Assembly: GCA_018400875.1 (NCBI GenBank)
Contig: JAGYLV010000002.1
Location: 1 to 64,000 of the forward strand
Source: a bacterium
GTDB taxonomy: Bacteria > Bacillota_I > Bacilli_A > Izemoplasmatales > Izemoplasmataceae
Direction: 5' to 3'
DNA length: 64,000 bases
A program made the translations under genes and the position numbers. Below the pieces are notes generated by a model, which saw only the letters and a list, made by a program, of their open reading frames with translations, did no database searches and had not been told where the DNA came from. Below are positions 50,415-61,040 of this stretch, piece after piece. Each line of letters begins with the position of its first letter. Position 1 is the first letter of the stretch.

Positions 50415-52581
50415 TTAATCTAAAAAGTCGTATGGGCTGAGCGTTTTGGGAGTTGCTTGCATTTTTTCACTGAGTAACGTCGTGCGTTCGGGGTGGTGAA
50501 TCGTGGCGGCCGCTTCAAATAAAGATAAGTCTCCCGTGATGACGCACGCATCAATGGCTCTGGTGAGGGCGGTATATATGAGAGGCTGGGTCAGCATATG
50601 CCTAAAGGCCTTGAAAACCGGTAAGATAACCACGGGATATCCACTGCCTTGGGATTTATGGACACTCATCGCATAGGCCAAGCGGAGTTCATCCAGTTTT
50701 CCCGAATCATAAGCGACGGTTTTTTCATCAAAATCGACCGTCAAATGATCAGAGGCAATCTCCGTGATGATGCCTTGATCGCCGTTCATCACATCATGGT
50801 CGTAATCATTCACCAATTGATGCACTTTATCGCCCCGTTTGAAGCTCCGGTTTTTGAGGGTTTTAAAGGGGGCTGGATTAAACTGTTTTTGGATGAACTG
50901 GTTCACTTCATCGATGCCGATTTTTCCCGCGTAAACTGGGATAATCACCGAGATATCATGAAGCGCATATCCTTCATCCAAATAATATTGTAACATGCGC
51001 GAAAGACGATCATAAAAGTCGCTTTCAGCTAAGGGTTTCAAGACGAGATCTGAAGGCATTTGAAATGCCGATAAGTCAACGGTATTTAGACGAATCATTT
51101 GGGCGAGTTGAATGATTTTAGACCCCGCCGCTTGCCGGTGAATGGTGGTTAAGTTCGTCCGGTTGAGATCGGTTTTGAGTAAATCTTTAAACACTTGACC
51201 TGGGGACACACTGGGGAGCTGGGCATCATCGCCTACGATGATCAAACGGACATCTTTTAACGCTTTTAACAGCGTAAAAAAGAGCACGGTATCGACCATC
51301 GATATCTCATCGATGATGATCACTTTTTGAGTGACTTTTTCGGGTGGGGTAAACATGTCTTGGCGAATCTTTAAAAACCGGTGGAAGGTCGCCGCTTTAA
51401 ATCCGGTGGCTTCTTCGATCCGTTTGGCCGCTTTTCCTGTGGGGGCAATGAGCACAATATCATCCGCTTCAAACATGTCTTTAAAGGCCGCAATAATGCC
51501 TTTAATGATGGTGGTTTTCCCCGTTCCAGGCCCCCCCGAAATCATATAAACCGAATGTGAAAGCGCCCCTTTAATGGCCGTGATTTGTTCAGCAGTTAAA
51601 GCGATAGCATTCGCTTCTTGGTAGATTTCCAAGCGTTCTTCAAGCCTTTGAGGCGGCTCAACGTCGACGTTCGATAACTGTTTGAGTTTTTCCGAAATAA
51701 AAGTCTCGGCCTCCAAAAAGATGGGCCGGGTGATGCCTGCAAAGGCTCATCCCGGCGATTCATGCCCCCTTTGAATGACCCAGTTAAGGTGCGTTTCTAA
51801 GGTGTCTTCATCCCAATAGAGTTGCGTCCGCGCGCAACCGTTCAGCGATCTGTGAAAGCAATGTGTGCGGATCAATGTGTCAATATGACCGCGGCGGAAC
51901 GTAACCTGTTCAAAGGTGACAATAAACAACGCTTCAATGTCTTTTTATCGGCTTTTTCTACCCCATTTTAGCCGCGATGATATCACGGCGCGTTCAAAGC
52001 CCACGCCCCTGCGCGTCTTGAATCCAAGCGATACAGTTTTTTCATAACTTGGTCTAAAGCACGATCGCCGTACACTTGAATTAATGATTTGACCATGTAA
52101 CCCGTCAGACCGTATTTAAATAGGCCACACGGATATGTTCAAACTGGGCGTGTTCTTCCAACATCTCCCGGTAAATTCGCTTTCACTTTAGGGATTTTCA
52201 GCGGGATTAACACATCAGGGTTTTCCCGGATTTGGGATAAGGCATCCTCTCCGAGTCGTCCATGATGACTTCGACCGTCGTCCGGCCCAATGCCTTTAAA
52301 TAAATCACTGGATAAGTAATCAATCATCCCTTCTTTGGTGGGGACGGTCTTTGATGTAATGCGTGAACTGAAATTGCGGGCCGAACTTCCGGATGCGTTT
52401 CCACAGTTCCAGTCAGGGTGGCGTGTTCCCCTTTTGCGGATCGATGATGGCTCCGGTTGCGGTAATGACGGGCGTATCCATAGAAAAAGAGGCAGGATTT
52501 GACTGCTTGCGCCTCAATTTTAAGCACACTGAATCCCGTCTCTTCGTTATGAAATGTAATGGTTTTAATGATGCCATCCAA
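50415..52581 (-). pseudogene. recD2: RecD2-like helicase; C-terminal half intact (50415-51716), N-terminal half broken by multiple apparent frameshifts
   Basis: ISGGPGTGKTTIIKGIIAAF, IIVGDDAQLPSVSPGQVFKDLL, AYAMSVHKSQGSGYPVVI in the intact part; N-terminal RecD2 motifs (YLSSDLFKGIG, YGLTGYMVKSLIQVYGDRAL) scattered over different frames. Confidence 0.85.
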
Positions 52582-52639
52582 GGCGGCGGTTTCTGAGAAG
52601 GTTTTTTTTCACGTTCACCATTATAGCATGAAACCATAA

Positions 52640-52662
52640 AAGAACCGCCAGTGGCGGTTCAA
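52640..52662 (-). terminator. Terminator-like hairpin between pepP and recD2
   Basis: GAACCGCCA-CTGGCGGTTC followed by TTTT on the minus strand. Confidence 0.6.
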
Positions 52663-52671
52663 AACAATTTC

Positions 52672-53903
52672 TCAATGGCGGATGGGTGCTTTTTCAATGG
52701 CGGCTGAGAGGTTTTCAACCGTCTTTCGTCACAGGGGATATTATCTTCAATCCGGACGCCGACCCCTTGACATAAAGCCCCGGTTCAATGGTGAGGACCA
52801 TACCCAGTTTAAAGGGTTCGGTGTAAACCCCCGTCATGGACATCAAGGCCTAGGAAGTGTCCCACAGAATGATAATAGACCTCGCCAATCGCATCGGCTG
52901 AATCGATCATTTTTAAGGCCACCGCTTTTTTCGCAAGGAGCGTTTGGGCTTCTTGGTTGAGGACTTTCCAGGTGAGGCCGGGTTTGACCATGGTAACCAG
53001 TTTCTTTTGCACGTCTAAGACGGCTTCATAGACGTCTTTCGCAAATCCTTGGTAGGTCCCATTGATGGGATACGTTCTTGAGATATCGGCATTATACCGG
53101 CCATGTTTCGCCCCTAAATCAAATAAAATTAAATCGCCTTGGACAGGGGCATCGTTGTTCACATAGTGAAGGACCGTGGCATTTTCTCCAGCCGCAGCAA
53201 TCGTATCAAAGGCAGAACCACTACTTCCCAGTAAAGTGGTTTCATGCATAAAATCGGCGACCAACTCATATTCATAGGCACGTTTGGGGATTCCTTGAAT
53301 GATTCGTTTTAACCCTTGATGCGTATAAAAAATGGCTTTTTTAATCGCCTCAATTTCGTCGTCGGATTTAATCATCCGGAGGCGCGCTAAAATACGGTTG
53401 GCATTTTGAATGGTCAACTCTGGATAATTTTTTACGATTGGTGCAAAGGTCTCTAAAGGGCGAGGAGTACTTTCTTTGGATTCGTGATAAAGATCTAGCC
53501 AAAGCTCAACCGGCGGTTCCCCATAAGGCGACCGCGCAAAATTCATGAGTTGATTAAACTGCGTGTCAAATTGCGCGAGGGAATAGACTTCACTGTCTTT
53601 GAACCCACCCACAGATAAAGCAGCATCTTTTGAGAATTTAGGCCCCTCCCATTTGAGGGAAAACGGCGTATCCGGTTCTAAAAAGAGCATCGTTTTTTCA
53701 CTGGATTCAGTTTTGAGTAACAGTAAGCGGGCATTCGGGGCGTCAATGCCCGTCAAGTAGTAAAAATTATGATCGACATGAAAATCATGATACGAATCCA
53801 GGGATCGGTGGAGGGCTTTACCGGCATCTAATAGCATTAATGCCCCTGGATTTAACGCCTCAAAAACATTTTTTCTCGCTTGGATGGCATGGTTTTTCAT
53901 CAT
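52672..53903 (-). pseudogene. pepP: Xaa-Pro aminopeptidase (M24B); C-terminal ~130 nt split by several apparent indels
   Basis: Intact ORF 52809-53903 ends prematurely after HFLGLDVHDGG; continuation VYTEPFKLGMVLTIEPGLYV, GVGVRIEDNI and ENLSAAIEKAPIRH* is readable in other frames. Confidence 0.85.
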
Positions 53904-53909
53904 AAACTC

Positions 53910-54188
53910 CTACGTGGTAAATAAGATGGATATATTATTAAATAGCGTAAAGAAAACGAGTAACAAAACACCCGCAAGGGGAAAAAGCGCGTAATGCTTT
54001 TTACTGCTGTGAAACATGAGAATCCCGATGGGTAAGCCAATGGGGGGAAAAAGAAAGCTTATGAACCCAAGAAATAACAGGCCAGTGTAAATCAAAATAT
54101 ATTGCATCAATATGATTGGCCAAGGTCGGATTTTCGATTGTTTTGGCGTCGGTTTAAACCAACGCGTATCAAATCGTGTTTTATCCAC
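53910..54188 (-). CDS. Small hypothetical membrane protein
   Basis: 92 aa, two or three TM helices. Confidence 0.5.
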   Translation of the reverse strand: MDKTRFDTRWFKPTPKQSKIRPWPIILMQYILIYTGLLFLGFISFLFPPIGLPIGILMFHSSKKHYALFPLAGVLLLVFFTLFNNISILFTT

Positions 54189-54248
54189 CGGCGCCCCCTA
54201 ACAATTGGATTATTACGTATTGTACCACACGAATAGGCCTCAAAGGGT

Positions 54249-54287
54249 ATAAAAAAAGCTTCAACCTGAGAGGTTGAAGCTTAAGAA
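54249..54287 (-). terminator. Rho-independent terminator of gapA
   Basis: AAAAAGCTTCAACCT-GAG-AGGTTGAAGCTT. Confidence 0.75.
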
Positions 54288-54293
54288 AATGGA

Positions 54294-55304
54294 TTATTTT
54301 AAATTTCCGAAATAGGCGAGGGTTCTCACCATTTGTGAGACATAGCTCATTTCGTTGTCATACCAGGAAAGGACTTTGTACAGTTTTTTCCCGTCGACTT
54401 CTAATACACTGGTCATTTGACCATCAAACCATGAGCCATACGTGATACCAATCGTATCCGAAGAGACCAGTGGGACTTCGGTATATCCTAACGTTTCACT
54501 GGATGCGGCTTTCATCGCGGCATTGATGGATTCCACTGAAGCGTCTTTTTCCAGTTCCACCACGAGATCGACAATGGAACCTGTTACGGTTGGCACGCGG
54601 AGTGCCATCCCATCAAGTTTTCCATTTAATTTGGGGAGTACTTTACCCACGGCGACTGCAGCACCGGTGGACGTTGGGACAATGTTTGCCGAAGCGGTCC
54701 GTCCACGGCGGGCATGAATGCCTTTCGGGTGAGGACCATCAAGCGTGGCTTGATCGTTCGTAAATGAGTGAACGGTGGTCATGTAGCCTTTGACTAAACC
54801 GAAAGTATCATCTAGGACTTTGGCGACTGGTGCCAAGCAGTTCGTGGTGCATGAAGCGCCTGAAATGATCGTGTCAGAAGCCTCTAAAACATCATGGTTG
54901 ACGTTGAATACGACCGTTTTTAAATCGCCCGTTGCCGGCGCACTGATGATAACTTTGCGCGCGCCCGCTAAGATATGCTTATTAGCTTTTTCTCGGGTCG
55001 TAAAGAACCCGGTACTCTCGACGACCACGTCGACACCAAGGTCACTCCAAGGTAAATTTTCAGGATCACGTTCAGCGAAGATAGGAATTTGTTTCCCTTG
55101 AACGGTAATCGATCCTTCTTTGAAACTGATTTCTCCGTGCAAGAAACGACCTTGCGCTGTATCGTATTCGAGTAAGTAAGCAAGACTTTCTGCATCCGTT
55201 AAATCGTTGATCGCGACAATTTCAAATTGAGCATCTTCAAACATTCTACGGAAGGCTAACCGGCCGATGCGACCGAACCCATTAATTGCGACTTTTAATG
55301 CCAT
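54294..55304 (-). CDS. gapA: Glyceraldehyde-3-phosphate dehydrogenase, type I
   Basis: [40 protein letters not shown]. Confidence 0.97.
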   Translation of the reverse strand: MALKVAINGFGRIGRLAFRRMFEDAQFEIVAINDLTDAESLAYLLEYDTAQGRFLHGEISFKEGSITVQGKQIPIFAERDPENLPWSDLGVDVVVESTGFFTTREKANKHILAGARKVIISAPATGDLKTVVFNVNHDVLEASDTIISGASCTTNCLAPVAKVLDDTFGLVKGYMTTVHSFTNDQATLDGPHPKGIHARRGRTASANIVPTSTGAAVAVGKVLPKLNGKLDGMALRVPTVTGSIVDLVVELEKDASVESINAAMKAASSETLGYTEVPLVSSDTIGITYGSWFDGQMTSVLEVDGKKLYKVLSWYDNEMSYVSQMVRTLAYFGNLK

Positions 55305-55389
55305 TTTATTCCTCCTAAAAGTTTTAACATCACAAAGAGTATTATACCTTTAAACCCATCTTTCTTCAAGTTATGTAACGCTTTTCAAG

Positions 55390-55426
55390 GCATTAAAAAA
55401 CTCATCCTAGTGGGATGAGTTTTTGA
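55390..55426 (-). terminator. Terminator overlapping the spx stop
   Basis: AAAAACTCATCC-TAG-TGGGATGAGTTTTT. Confidence 0.7.
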
Positions 55427-55871
55427 CAATGTCTTGCTCTTCAAAGTATTGTTCTAAGGCCGTGAGGTAATCGCCTTCTTCACCTTGTTGCGTGTTGGTG
55501 TACATAATGATTTCACGCAAACGTTTGGGAATGAAGGTGCGAATTTCATCTTCGTTGTAACCCACTTGCATCTTGTTGTTTTCAATGATGATAGGACGTC
55601 TTAACACACTCGGGTTTTCGATGATGAATTCAACCAGATCGTTCATTGACATCTCTTCGATGTCAATATTCATGTCTTGGAAAATCTTAGACCGCGTTGA
55701 AATGATATCTTCAAAGCCGTTTTCCGTGTTTTTGAGCATCATTAAGATGTCTTCACGGGAGAGTTGGATGTTGAAGATGTTTTTTTCTTTGTACTCGATG
55801 TGGTGTTCTTCAAACCACTTCTTGGCTTTCCGGCACGAGGAACAACTCGGTGTTGTGTAGATATGAATCAT
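55407..55871 (-). CDS. spx: Spx/ArsC family transcriptional regulator
   Basis: IYTTPSCSSCRKAKKWFEEHHIEYKEKNIF; VLRRPIIIENNKMQVGYNEDEIRTFIPKRLRE. Confidence 0.9.
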   Translation of the reverse strand: MIHIYTTPSCSSCRKAKKWFEEHHIEYKEKNIFNIQLSREDILMMLKNTENGFEDIISTRSKIFQDMNIDIEEMSMNDLVEFIIENPSVLRRPIIIENNKMQVGYNEDEIRTFIPKRLREIIMYTNTQQGEEGDYLTALEQYFEEQDIVKNSSH

Positions 55872-56064
55872 GTGTTACCCTCCTTCAAAAACTGATGGCT
55901 GATACGCTATGAAAATCTATGGTTCGTGCTTGCTTAATATAACACAGTTTAGAAAAATTATAAATAAGCAAAAGTCGATATGCAATGTGAAAGGGTTTCC
56001 ATTCCGAGTTAAGCGGGTGAATCATGCTATAATAAGCGATAACTTAGCGAATATGAGGTGTTTT

Positions 56065-57834
56065 ATGAAATGGAATCTTGAATATTTATACCCGAGTGTC
56101 GGAGCCTGGGAAAACGCGTATCAATCGGTGAACGACATCGTGGAAAAGATCCCATCCTATCAAGGAAAACTAGGCGATTTTGAAGCGTTTAAAACCTATT
56201 ACACGACGCAACGTGACTTATCGGTTGAGCTTTACCGGCTGTATCAATACGCAGCTCTAAAAAGTGACCTCAATAAAAAAGACGTTGAAAATGCCTCAAG
56301 GGTTCAAAAAATGGGCGCGTTCGTGGCCAAACTCTCCCAAGTCAGTGCCTTTGAACGGCCTGAAGTCTTGAGTTTGGGTGAAGCCAAAGTCATGAGCTTT
56401 ATTGATAAAGATGAAAGCCTGGCCGAATACCGTTTCCCGATGCAACAACTGTTTCATGGTAAAGACCATGTCTTGTCGCCTTCTGAAGAAGGATTACTCG
56501 CTAATTTCAGTGAGCTCAACAATTCCGGAAGTTCCATCTATACGAGCATAACCATCGCCGACCGTGAACCGGTAGAAGTGACTCTTAAAAGTGGTGAAAC
56601 CATTACCGTCACTTCCGGTAACTACCGCTCACACCTCACCGATCTCAAAGATCCGGATGATCGAGAAACCGTTTTTGCGGCCTATTTTAAATACTACGTA
56701 GATCGTAAAAATGCTTACGCCAGTATTTATAAAACCGTGCTCGATGCCGATGTAGCGTCGATGAAATCACGGAAATACGCCTCCAGTTTAGAGATGTATT
56801 TACACGGGAAAAACATTGATCCCAGCGTGTTTCATAACATCGTCGCCGTGGCCAAAGAAAACACCGACTTACTCAAACGGTATTACGCCATTCGCACGAA
56901 AGCCTTAGGGCTTAAAAAACACCGGACCTTTGACCGGTTCCAGCCACTGGCGGAAAGTACGTCTAAATACACCTATGATGAAGCAAAAGCCCTATTCTTT
57001 AAAGCGGTGGATCACCTCAGTGATGACTTCAAAGATAAAGCGAAAGATGCCTTAAAAGATGGCTTTGTCGATGTTTACGAACAACCAGGTAAACGCACCG
57101 GGGCTTATTCTTGGAGTGCGATTAACCTGCATCCTTACATCCTTCTCAACTACGATGAAACCCTTGATTCAGTCTTTACCTTAGCCCATGAGGCAGGGCA
57201 TTCGATGCATTCACTCTACGCCGCCGACACCCAACCTCCCGCCATTCAAAACTACACCATCTTTGTGGCGGAAATTGCCTCAACCTTTAACGAACATCTA
57301 CTGCTGGATTATTTCATACAAAATAATCCCGGAAGCGTGGATGATAAAATTGCCCTCTTACAACAGTCTATCGATGACATCATGGGGACGTTTTACCGTC
57401 AAGTCCTCTTTGCGGCCTATGAATTTGAGGCCCATCAAAAGGCTGAAAACGGCGAAGCCATCACCCATGAATCCTTATCGCAAATCATGATTGATTTGTA
57501 TGACCACTTCTACGGGATTGACCTGAACGAAGAGCCTGGGTCTAAATACGAGTGGGCGTATATTCCCCATCTCCACCACACGCCCTATTACGTGTATCAA
57601 TACGCCACGAGTTTTGCGGCCAGTTTAAAACTGTATGAGATGGTGAAAAAAGATCCTGCAAATATTGCCTTACACAAACAACTCTTAGAATCAGGCGGCA
57701 GCGATTGGCCCCTCAATCAAACCAAAGCCAGTGGCATTGATCTCACCACCAAAGAACCTTTCTTAGCCGTCGTGAAACGTCTTTCTTCACTGCTGGATGA
57801 ATTAGAACTTGCACTTGCCGCCAAAAATCAATAA
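56065..57834 (+). CDS. pepF: Oligoendopeptidase F
   Basis: HEAGHSMHS zinc motif; WNLEYLYPSVGAWENAYQ; start at 56065 preferred. Confidence 0.94.
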   Translation: MKWNLEYLYPSVGAWENAYQSVNDIVEKIPSYQGKLGDFEAFKTYYTTQRDLSVELYRLYQYAALKSDLNKKDVENASRVQKMGAFVAKLSQVSAFERPEVLSLGEAKVMSFIDKDESLAEYRFPMQQLFHGKDHVLSPSEEGLLANFSELNNSGSSIYTSITIADREPVEVTLKSGETITVTSGNYRSHLTDLKDPDDRETVFAAYFKYYVDRKNAYASIYKTVLDADVASMKSRKYASSLEMYLHGKNIDPSVFHNIVAVAKENTDLLKRYYAIRTKALGLKKHRTFDRFQPLAESTSKYTYDEAKALFFKAVDHLSDDFKDKAKDALKDGFVDVYEQPGKRTGAYSWSAINLHPYILLNYDETLDSVFTLAHEAGHSMHSLYAADTQPPAIQNYTIFVAEIASTFNEHLLLDYFIQNNPGSVDDKIALLQQSIDDIMGTFYRQVLFAAYEFEAHQKAENGEAITHESLSQIMIDLYDHFYGIDLNEEPGSKYEWAYIPHLHHTPYYVYQYATSFAASLKLYEMVKKDPANIALHKQLLESGGSDWPLNQTKASGIDLTTKEPFLAVVKRLSSLLDELELALAAKNQ

Positions 57835-57848
57835 AATAAACCCAACAA

Positions 57849-58050
57849 AGCACACGTGAAGTAATTCAACCCTTCTGGAAAAAAGCGAGTTTAGGACGGG
57901 TGAAACCTAGACCCAGATGTTGAATGAATGGGACGTGTGAAGACTTTGTCGCGGGCAATCGCGTTAACAGGCTTTAAGTAAAAACCAAGGTGGTACCGCG
58001 CACGCATGCGCCCTTCGCTTTATTTGCGACGGGCGTTTTTTATTGGAGAG
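57849..58050 (+). promoter_or_regulatory. T-box leader of trpS (specifier TGG)
   Basis: Stem I base CACGT/ACGTG, AGTA motif, candidate specifier TGG at 57929-57931, T-box AAGGTGGTACCGCG (57987-58000), terminator GCGCCC...GGGCG+T6. Confidence 0.92.
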
Positions 58051-58058
58051 GAGTCCCT

Positions 58059-59057
58059 ATGAAAACCATCGTTTCAGGCATTCAACCGACCGGTGAACTC
58101 AATATCGGAACGTATTTAGGTAGCATTAAAAATTTCGTTGCCTTACAAAAATCCCATCCGGATCACCACTTCTTTTTGTTCATCGCCGATACCCATGCGA
58201 TCACCGTCCCCCAAGACCCTACTAAACTGAGAGCAGCGATCAAGTCACTCGCCGCCATGTATGTGGCGTGTGGGATTCATTTAGACCAAACGTCTTTGTT
58301 TGTGCAATCGGAAATCACCGCCCATCAAGAGATGGATGTATTACTGCAGTCGTTTGCTTACATGGGTGAACTCGAGCGGATGACACAATTTAAAGATAAA
58401 GCGCAAAAACAAGTTGAAGGCATCCGGGCGAGTTTATTTACCTACCCCGTGTTAATGGCCGGTGATATATTGCTGTATGATGCTGAGTTTGTCCCTGTGG
58501 GGGACGATCAAAAACAACACTTAGAACTCACCCGGACGATCGCGGAGCGGGTCAATCACCAATACGGGGAGTTTTTCACGGTGCCGAAACCGCTCTTCCC
58601 TGAGCTCACCGCGCGTGTGATGTCTTTGCAAAATCCGGACCAAAAAATGTCAAAATCCGATCCCAATGTTAAAAGCAAAATCTTACTTTCTGATCCGGAA
58701 AATATCATTAAAAAAAGGATCCGTTCGGCCGTCACCGACAGTGAAGGGACGGTCCGATATGATCCTGAAAATAAAAAGGGCTTGAGTAATTTATTACGCA
58801 TGTATGCGGCGTTAGAAGAAACCAGTGTGGACAACATGGTTGAGCGCTACAAAGGCGTCAACTACCAAACCTTCAAAGACGATTTAGGCACGAAAATTGC
58901 GGCCCACTTAGCGCCGATTCAAGCACGCTATCACGCCCTCATGCAATCGCAAGAACTCACTGACATATTAGATGATGGGAAAAAACGTGCGGAAGCGTTG
59001 GCCATAAAAAAAGTCCAACGTTTCAAAAAGAAACTTGGACTGGGCTTTAAACGTTAA
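58059..59057 (+). CDS. trpS: Tryptophan-tRNA ligase
   Basis: VSGIQPTGELNIGTYLGSIKNFV; QKMSKSDPN. Confidence 0.96.
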   Translation: MKTIVSGIQPTGELNIGTYLGSIKNFVALQKSHPDHHFFLFIADTHAITVPQDPTKLRAAIKSLAAMYVACGIHLDQTSLFVQSEITAHQEMDVLLQSFAYMGELERMTQFKDKAQKQVEGIRASLFTYPVLMAGDILLYDAEFVPVGDDQKQHLELTRTIAERVNHQYGEFFTVPKPLFPELTARVMSLQNPDQKMSKSDPNVKSKILLSDPENIIKKRIRSAVTDSEGTVRYDPENKKGLSNLLRMYAALEETSVDNMVERYKGVNYQTFKDDLGTKIAAHLAPIQARYHALMQSQELTDILDDGKKRAEALAIKKVQRFKKKLGLGFKR

Positions 59058-59317
59058 GCTTCGGCGTTGATTTCGCTGATGGCATACGAAATGGCTTCTA
59101 AGACTTTCGCCGCATCGTCTCCTTCAACTTCCACGCGCACCAAAGACCCCTTCGGAATCCCCAGTGAGAGTAACCCCATGATTGATTTTAAATCAATGGT
59201 GGTGTCATCGTAAGTGAGTCGAATGGAATTATCAAATTCATTCGCTTTGGCCACGAGAAGAGTGGCAGGACGTGCATGTAACCCAGCATCGTGGGTAATG
59301 ACAAAATCTTTGTGCAT
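59054..59317 (-). CDS. ptsH: Phosphocarrier protein HPr
   Basis: GLHARPATLLVAKA (His-15 site) and DLKSIMGLLSLGI (Ser-46 site). Confidence 0.95.
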   Translation of the reverse strand: MHKDFVITHDAGLHARPATLLVAKANEFDNSIRLTYDDTTIDLKSIMGLLSLGIPKGSLVRVEVEGDDAAKVLEAISYAISEINAEA

Positions 59318-59476
59318 GACGAACGCTCCTTATCTGCAAAGGTTTTCAAAAAACCACCACTCAGTTTCTCATAACTCTTGTTATAATGAATATGTGGAAC
59401 GCTTGAATGGCTAATTTAACGCTATTTTAGCATGATTCAAAGAAAAATAAAACCTTTTCAATCTAGGAGGAAATGC

Positions 59477-59902
59477 ATGCACATTATCGAGGCGGACTCA
59501 AAGGAAGAAATTCTCGATCATTTTTCAATTCGGGGGCGCGTATTCATCATCGAACAAAACGTTCCCTGGGAAGAAGAGTATGATCACAACGATTACACCG
59601 CAACACTATTTAATGCGTACGATGGAGAAAAAATCGTCGGTGCAGCACGGTTATATGCGGGGAAAATTGGCCGCATTGCCGTCTTAGAAGAACACCGCGG
59701 GCAAGGGTTAGGCCGGAAGTTAGTGGAACGCTGTGAAGCGGAAGCCATCAAGCAAGGGTTTAACAAAGTGAAACTCGCCGCCCAGCTTGAAAGTATCGTC
59801 TTTTATGAAAAACTCGGGTATGAAATTTACGGCGACATTTTCTTAGACGCCGGCATCCCGCACCGCAATATGAAGAAACTGTTAGAGACCCCCGATGCGT
59901 AA
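59477..59902 (+). CDS. GNAT family N-acetyltransferase
   Basis: GRIAVLEEHRGQGLGRKLVERCEAEA; start at 59477 after AGGAGG. Confidence 0.92.
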   Translation: MHIIEADSKEEILDHFSIRGRVFIIEQNVPWEEEYDHNDYTATLFNAYDGEKIVGAARLYAGKIGRIAVLEEHRGQGLGRKLVERCEAEAIKQGFNKVKLAAQLESIVFYEKLGYEIYGDIFLDAGIPHRNMKKLLETPDA

Positions 59903-60383
59903 AATTGTCGAAGCCATCATTGAAATCCCCATGGGGACTAAAAACAAATATGAAATTGACAAAGCCAAAGGGCGCATCAAGCTTGATCGTGTTCTTTATT
60001 CTGAAATGACGTATCCCGCCGAATATGGCTACATTGAGAATACCCTGGCCGAAGATAATGACCCCTTAGACATTTTAGTCTTAGCCAGCACGAAAACATT
60101 CCCCGGCTGCATCGTAGATGCAAGGGTCATTGGCTATTTAGATATGATCGATAACGATGAAAAAGATCATAAAATCATCGCCGTCATGGATAAGGATCCT
60201 CGCTTTGAAGACATCGATGAAATCAAAGATGTGAACAAACATACCATAAGAGAAATCCGCCACTTCTTCCAGACGTATAAAGATCTCCAGCAAAACAAAA
60301 AAGTCGAAGTATATGACTTTCATTCTAAGGAAGAAGCGTTACAATTAATTGAGGATTCACTCAATCGATATCAAAGGAGCTGA
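59895..60383 (+). CDS. ppa: Inorganic pyrophosphatase (family I, soluble)
   Basis: EIPMGTKNKYEIDKAKGRIKLDRVLYSEMTYPAEYGYIENTLAEDNDPLDILVL. Confidence 0.95.
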   Translation: MRKIVEAIIEIPMGTKNKYEIDKAKGRIKLDRVLYSEMTYPAEYGYIENTLAEDNDPLDILVLASTKTFPGCIVDARVIGYLDMIDNDEKDHKIIAVMDKDPRFEDIDEIKDVNKHTIREIRHFFQTYKDLQQNKKVEVYDFHSKEEALQLIEDSLNRYQRS

Positions 60384-60388
60384 CAACA

Positions 60389-60775
60389 TTGGCAACCCAC
60401 ATTCAAATTGCTTACAATGGCCAAAATGAAGGCACACTTCATGCGACCGAAAACGTCTCTGTAGGAGCGATCGGTCTAAAACCCTATGACATGGTCTTAG
60501 GCGGCTTAGGCGCTTGCCTCAACTACACCTTTCAAGACGTCTTAGACAAAATGCGCACCGAAGTCGGGAGTGTAGATTATGACATCACCGGCATCAAACG
60601 CGACGAAGTCCCCACCATCTTAAAAGAAGTCATCGTCAACGTCACGGTGACCGGCGTTGATGAAAGTAAACAAAAAAAGGTCGAAAAAGCCTGGCTTAAA
60701 GCTACCGAATACTGCAGTATGTATGAAACCTTATCGCGCGTCGCCACCATGAAACCAACTTTAACATTCAAATAA
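60389..60775 (+). CDS. OsmC family protein (TTG start)
   Basis: RBS AAAGGAGC; 'KPYDMVLGGLGACLNYTFQDVLDKM'. Confidence 0.82.
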   Translation: MATHIQIAYNGQNEGTLHATENVSVGAIGLKPYDMVLGGLGACLNYTFQDVLDKMRTEVGSVDYDITGIKRDEVPTILKEVIVNVTVTGVDESKQKKVEKAWLKATEYCSMYETLSRVATMKPTLTFK

Positions 60776-60779
60776 TCAA

Positions 60780-60812
60780 AGAGTAGACACTTTAAAAGTG
60801 CCTACTCTTTTT
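60780..60812 (+). terminator. Rho-independent terminator
   Basis: AGAGTAGACACTT-TAAA-AGTGCCTACTCTTTTTT. Confidence 0.8.
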
Positions 60813-60869
60813 TATTCCGACTAAGACCACCAACCTTAGACTTTCATTAATGTCTCAATTCAAACGAAT

Positions 60870-60910
60870 AAAAAAGGCTTGATTATAAAGAATCAAGCCT
60901 ATACTTTTTA
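60870..60910. terminator. Terminator downstream of tRNA-Gly
   Basis: AAAAAAGGCTTGATT-ATAAAG-AATCAAGCCT with flanking A/T runs. Confidence 0.75.
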
Positions 60911-60912
60911 GT

Positions 60913-60986
60913 TGGAGCAGGTGAGGGGAATCGAACCCCCGCTATCAGCTTGGAAGGCTGATGTTCTACCGTTAAACTACACCTGC
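60913..60986 (-). tRNA. tRNA-Gly (anticodon TCC)
   Basis: Minus strand GCAGGTGTAGTTTAACGGTAGAACATCAGCCTTCCAAGCTGATAGCGGGGGTTCGATTCCCCTCACCTGCTCCA; full cloverleaf and encoded CCA. Confidence 0.96.
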
Positions 60987-61040
60987 ATGGCGTTAAGCTT
61001 GATTATTCTATCACGAAAAAATGATTAAATCAAGCCAGTT

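Noticed and set aside
51747-52637. Small ORFs 51747-51929, 52139-52327, 52324-52581 and 52413-52637 as independent novel genes
   Set aside because: They are frameshifted pieces of the recD2 N-terminal half
55909-56064. 52-aa N-terminal extension of the pepF ORF
   Set aside because: The homologous start is MKWNLEYLYPS at 56065; the upstream part contains promoter-like sequence (TATAAT)
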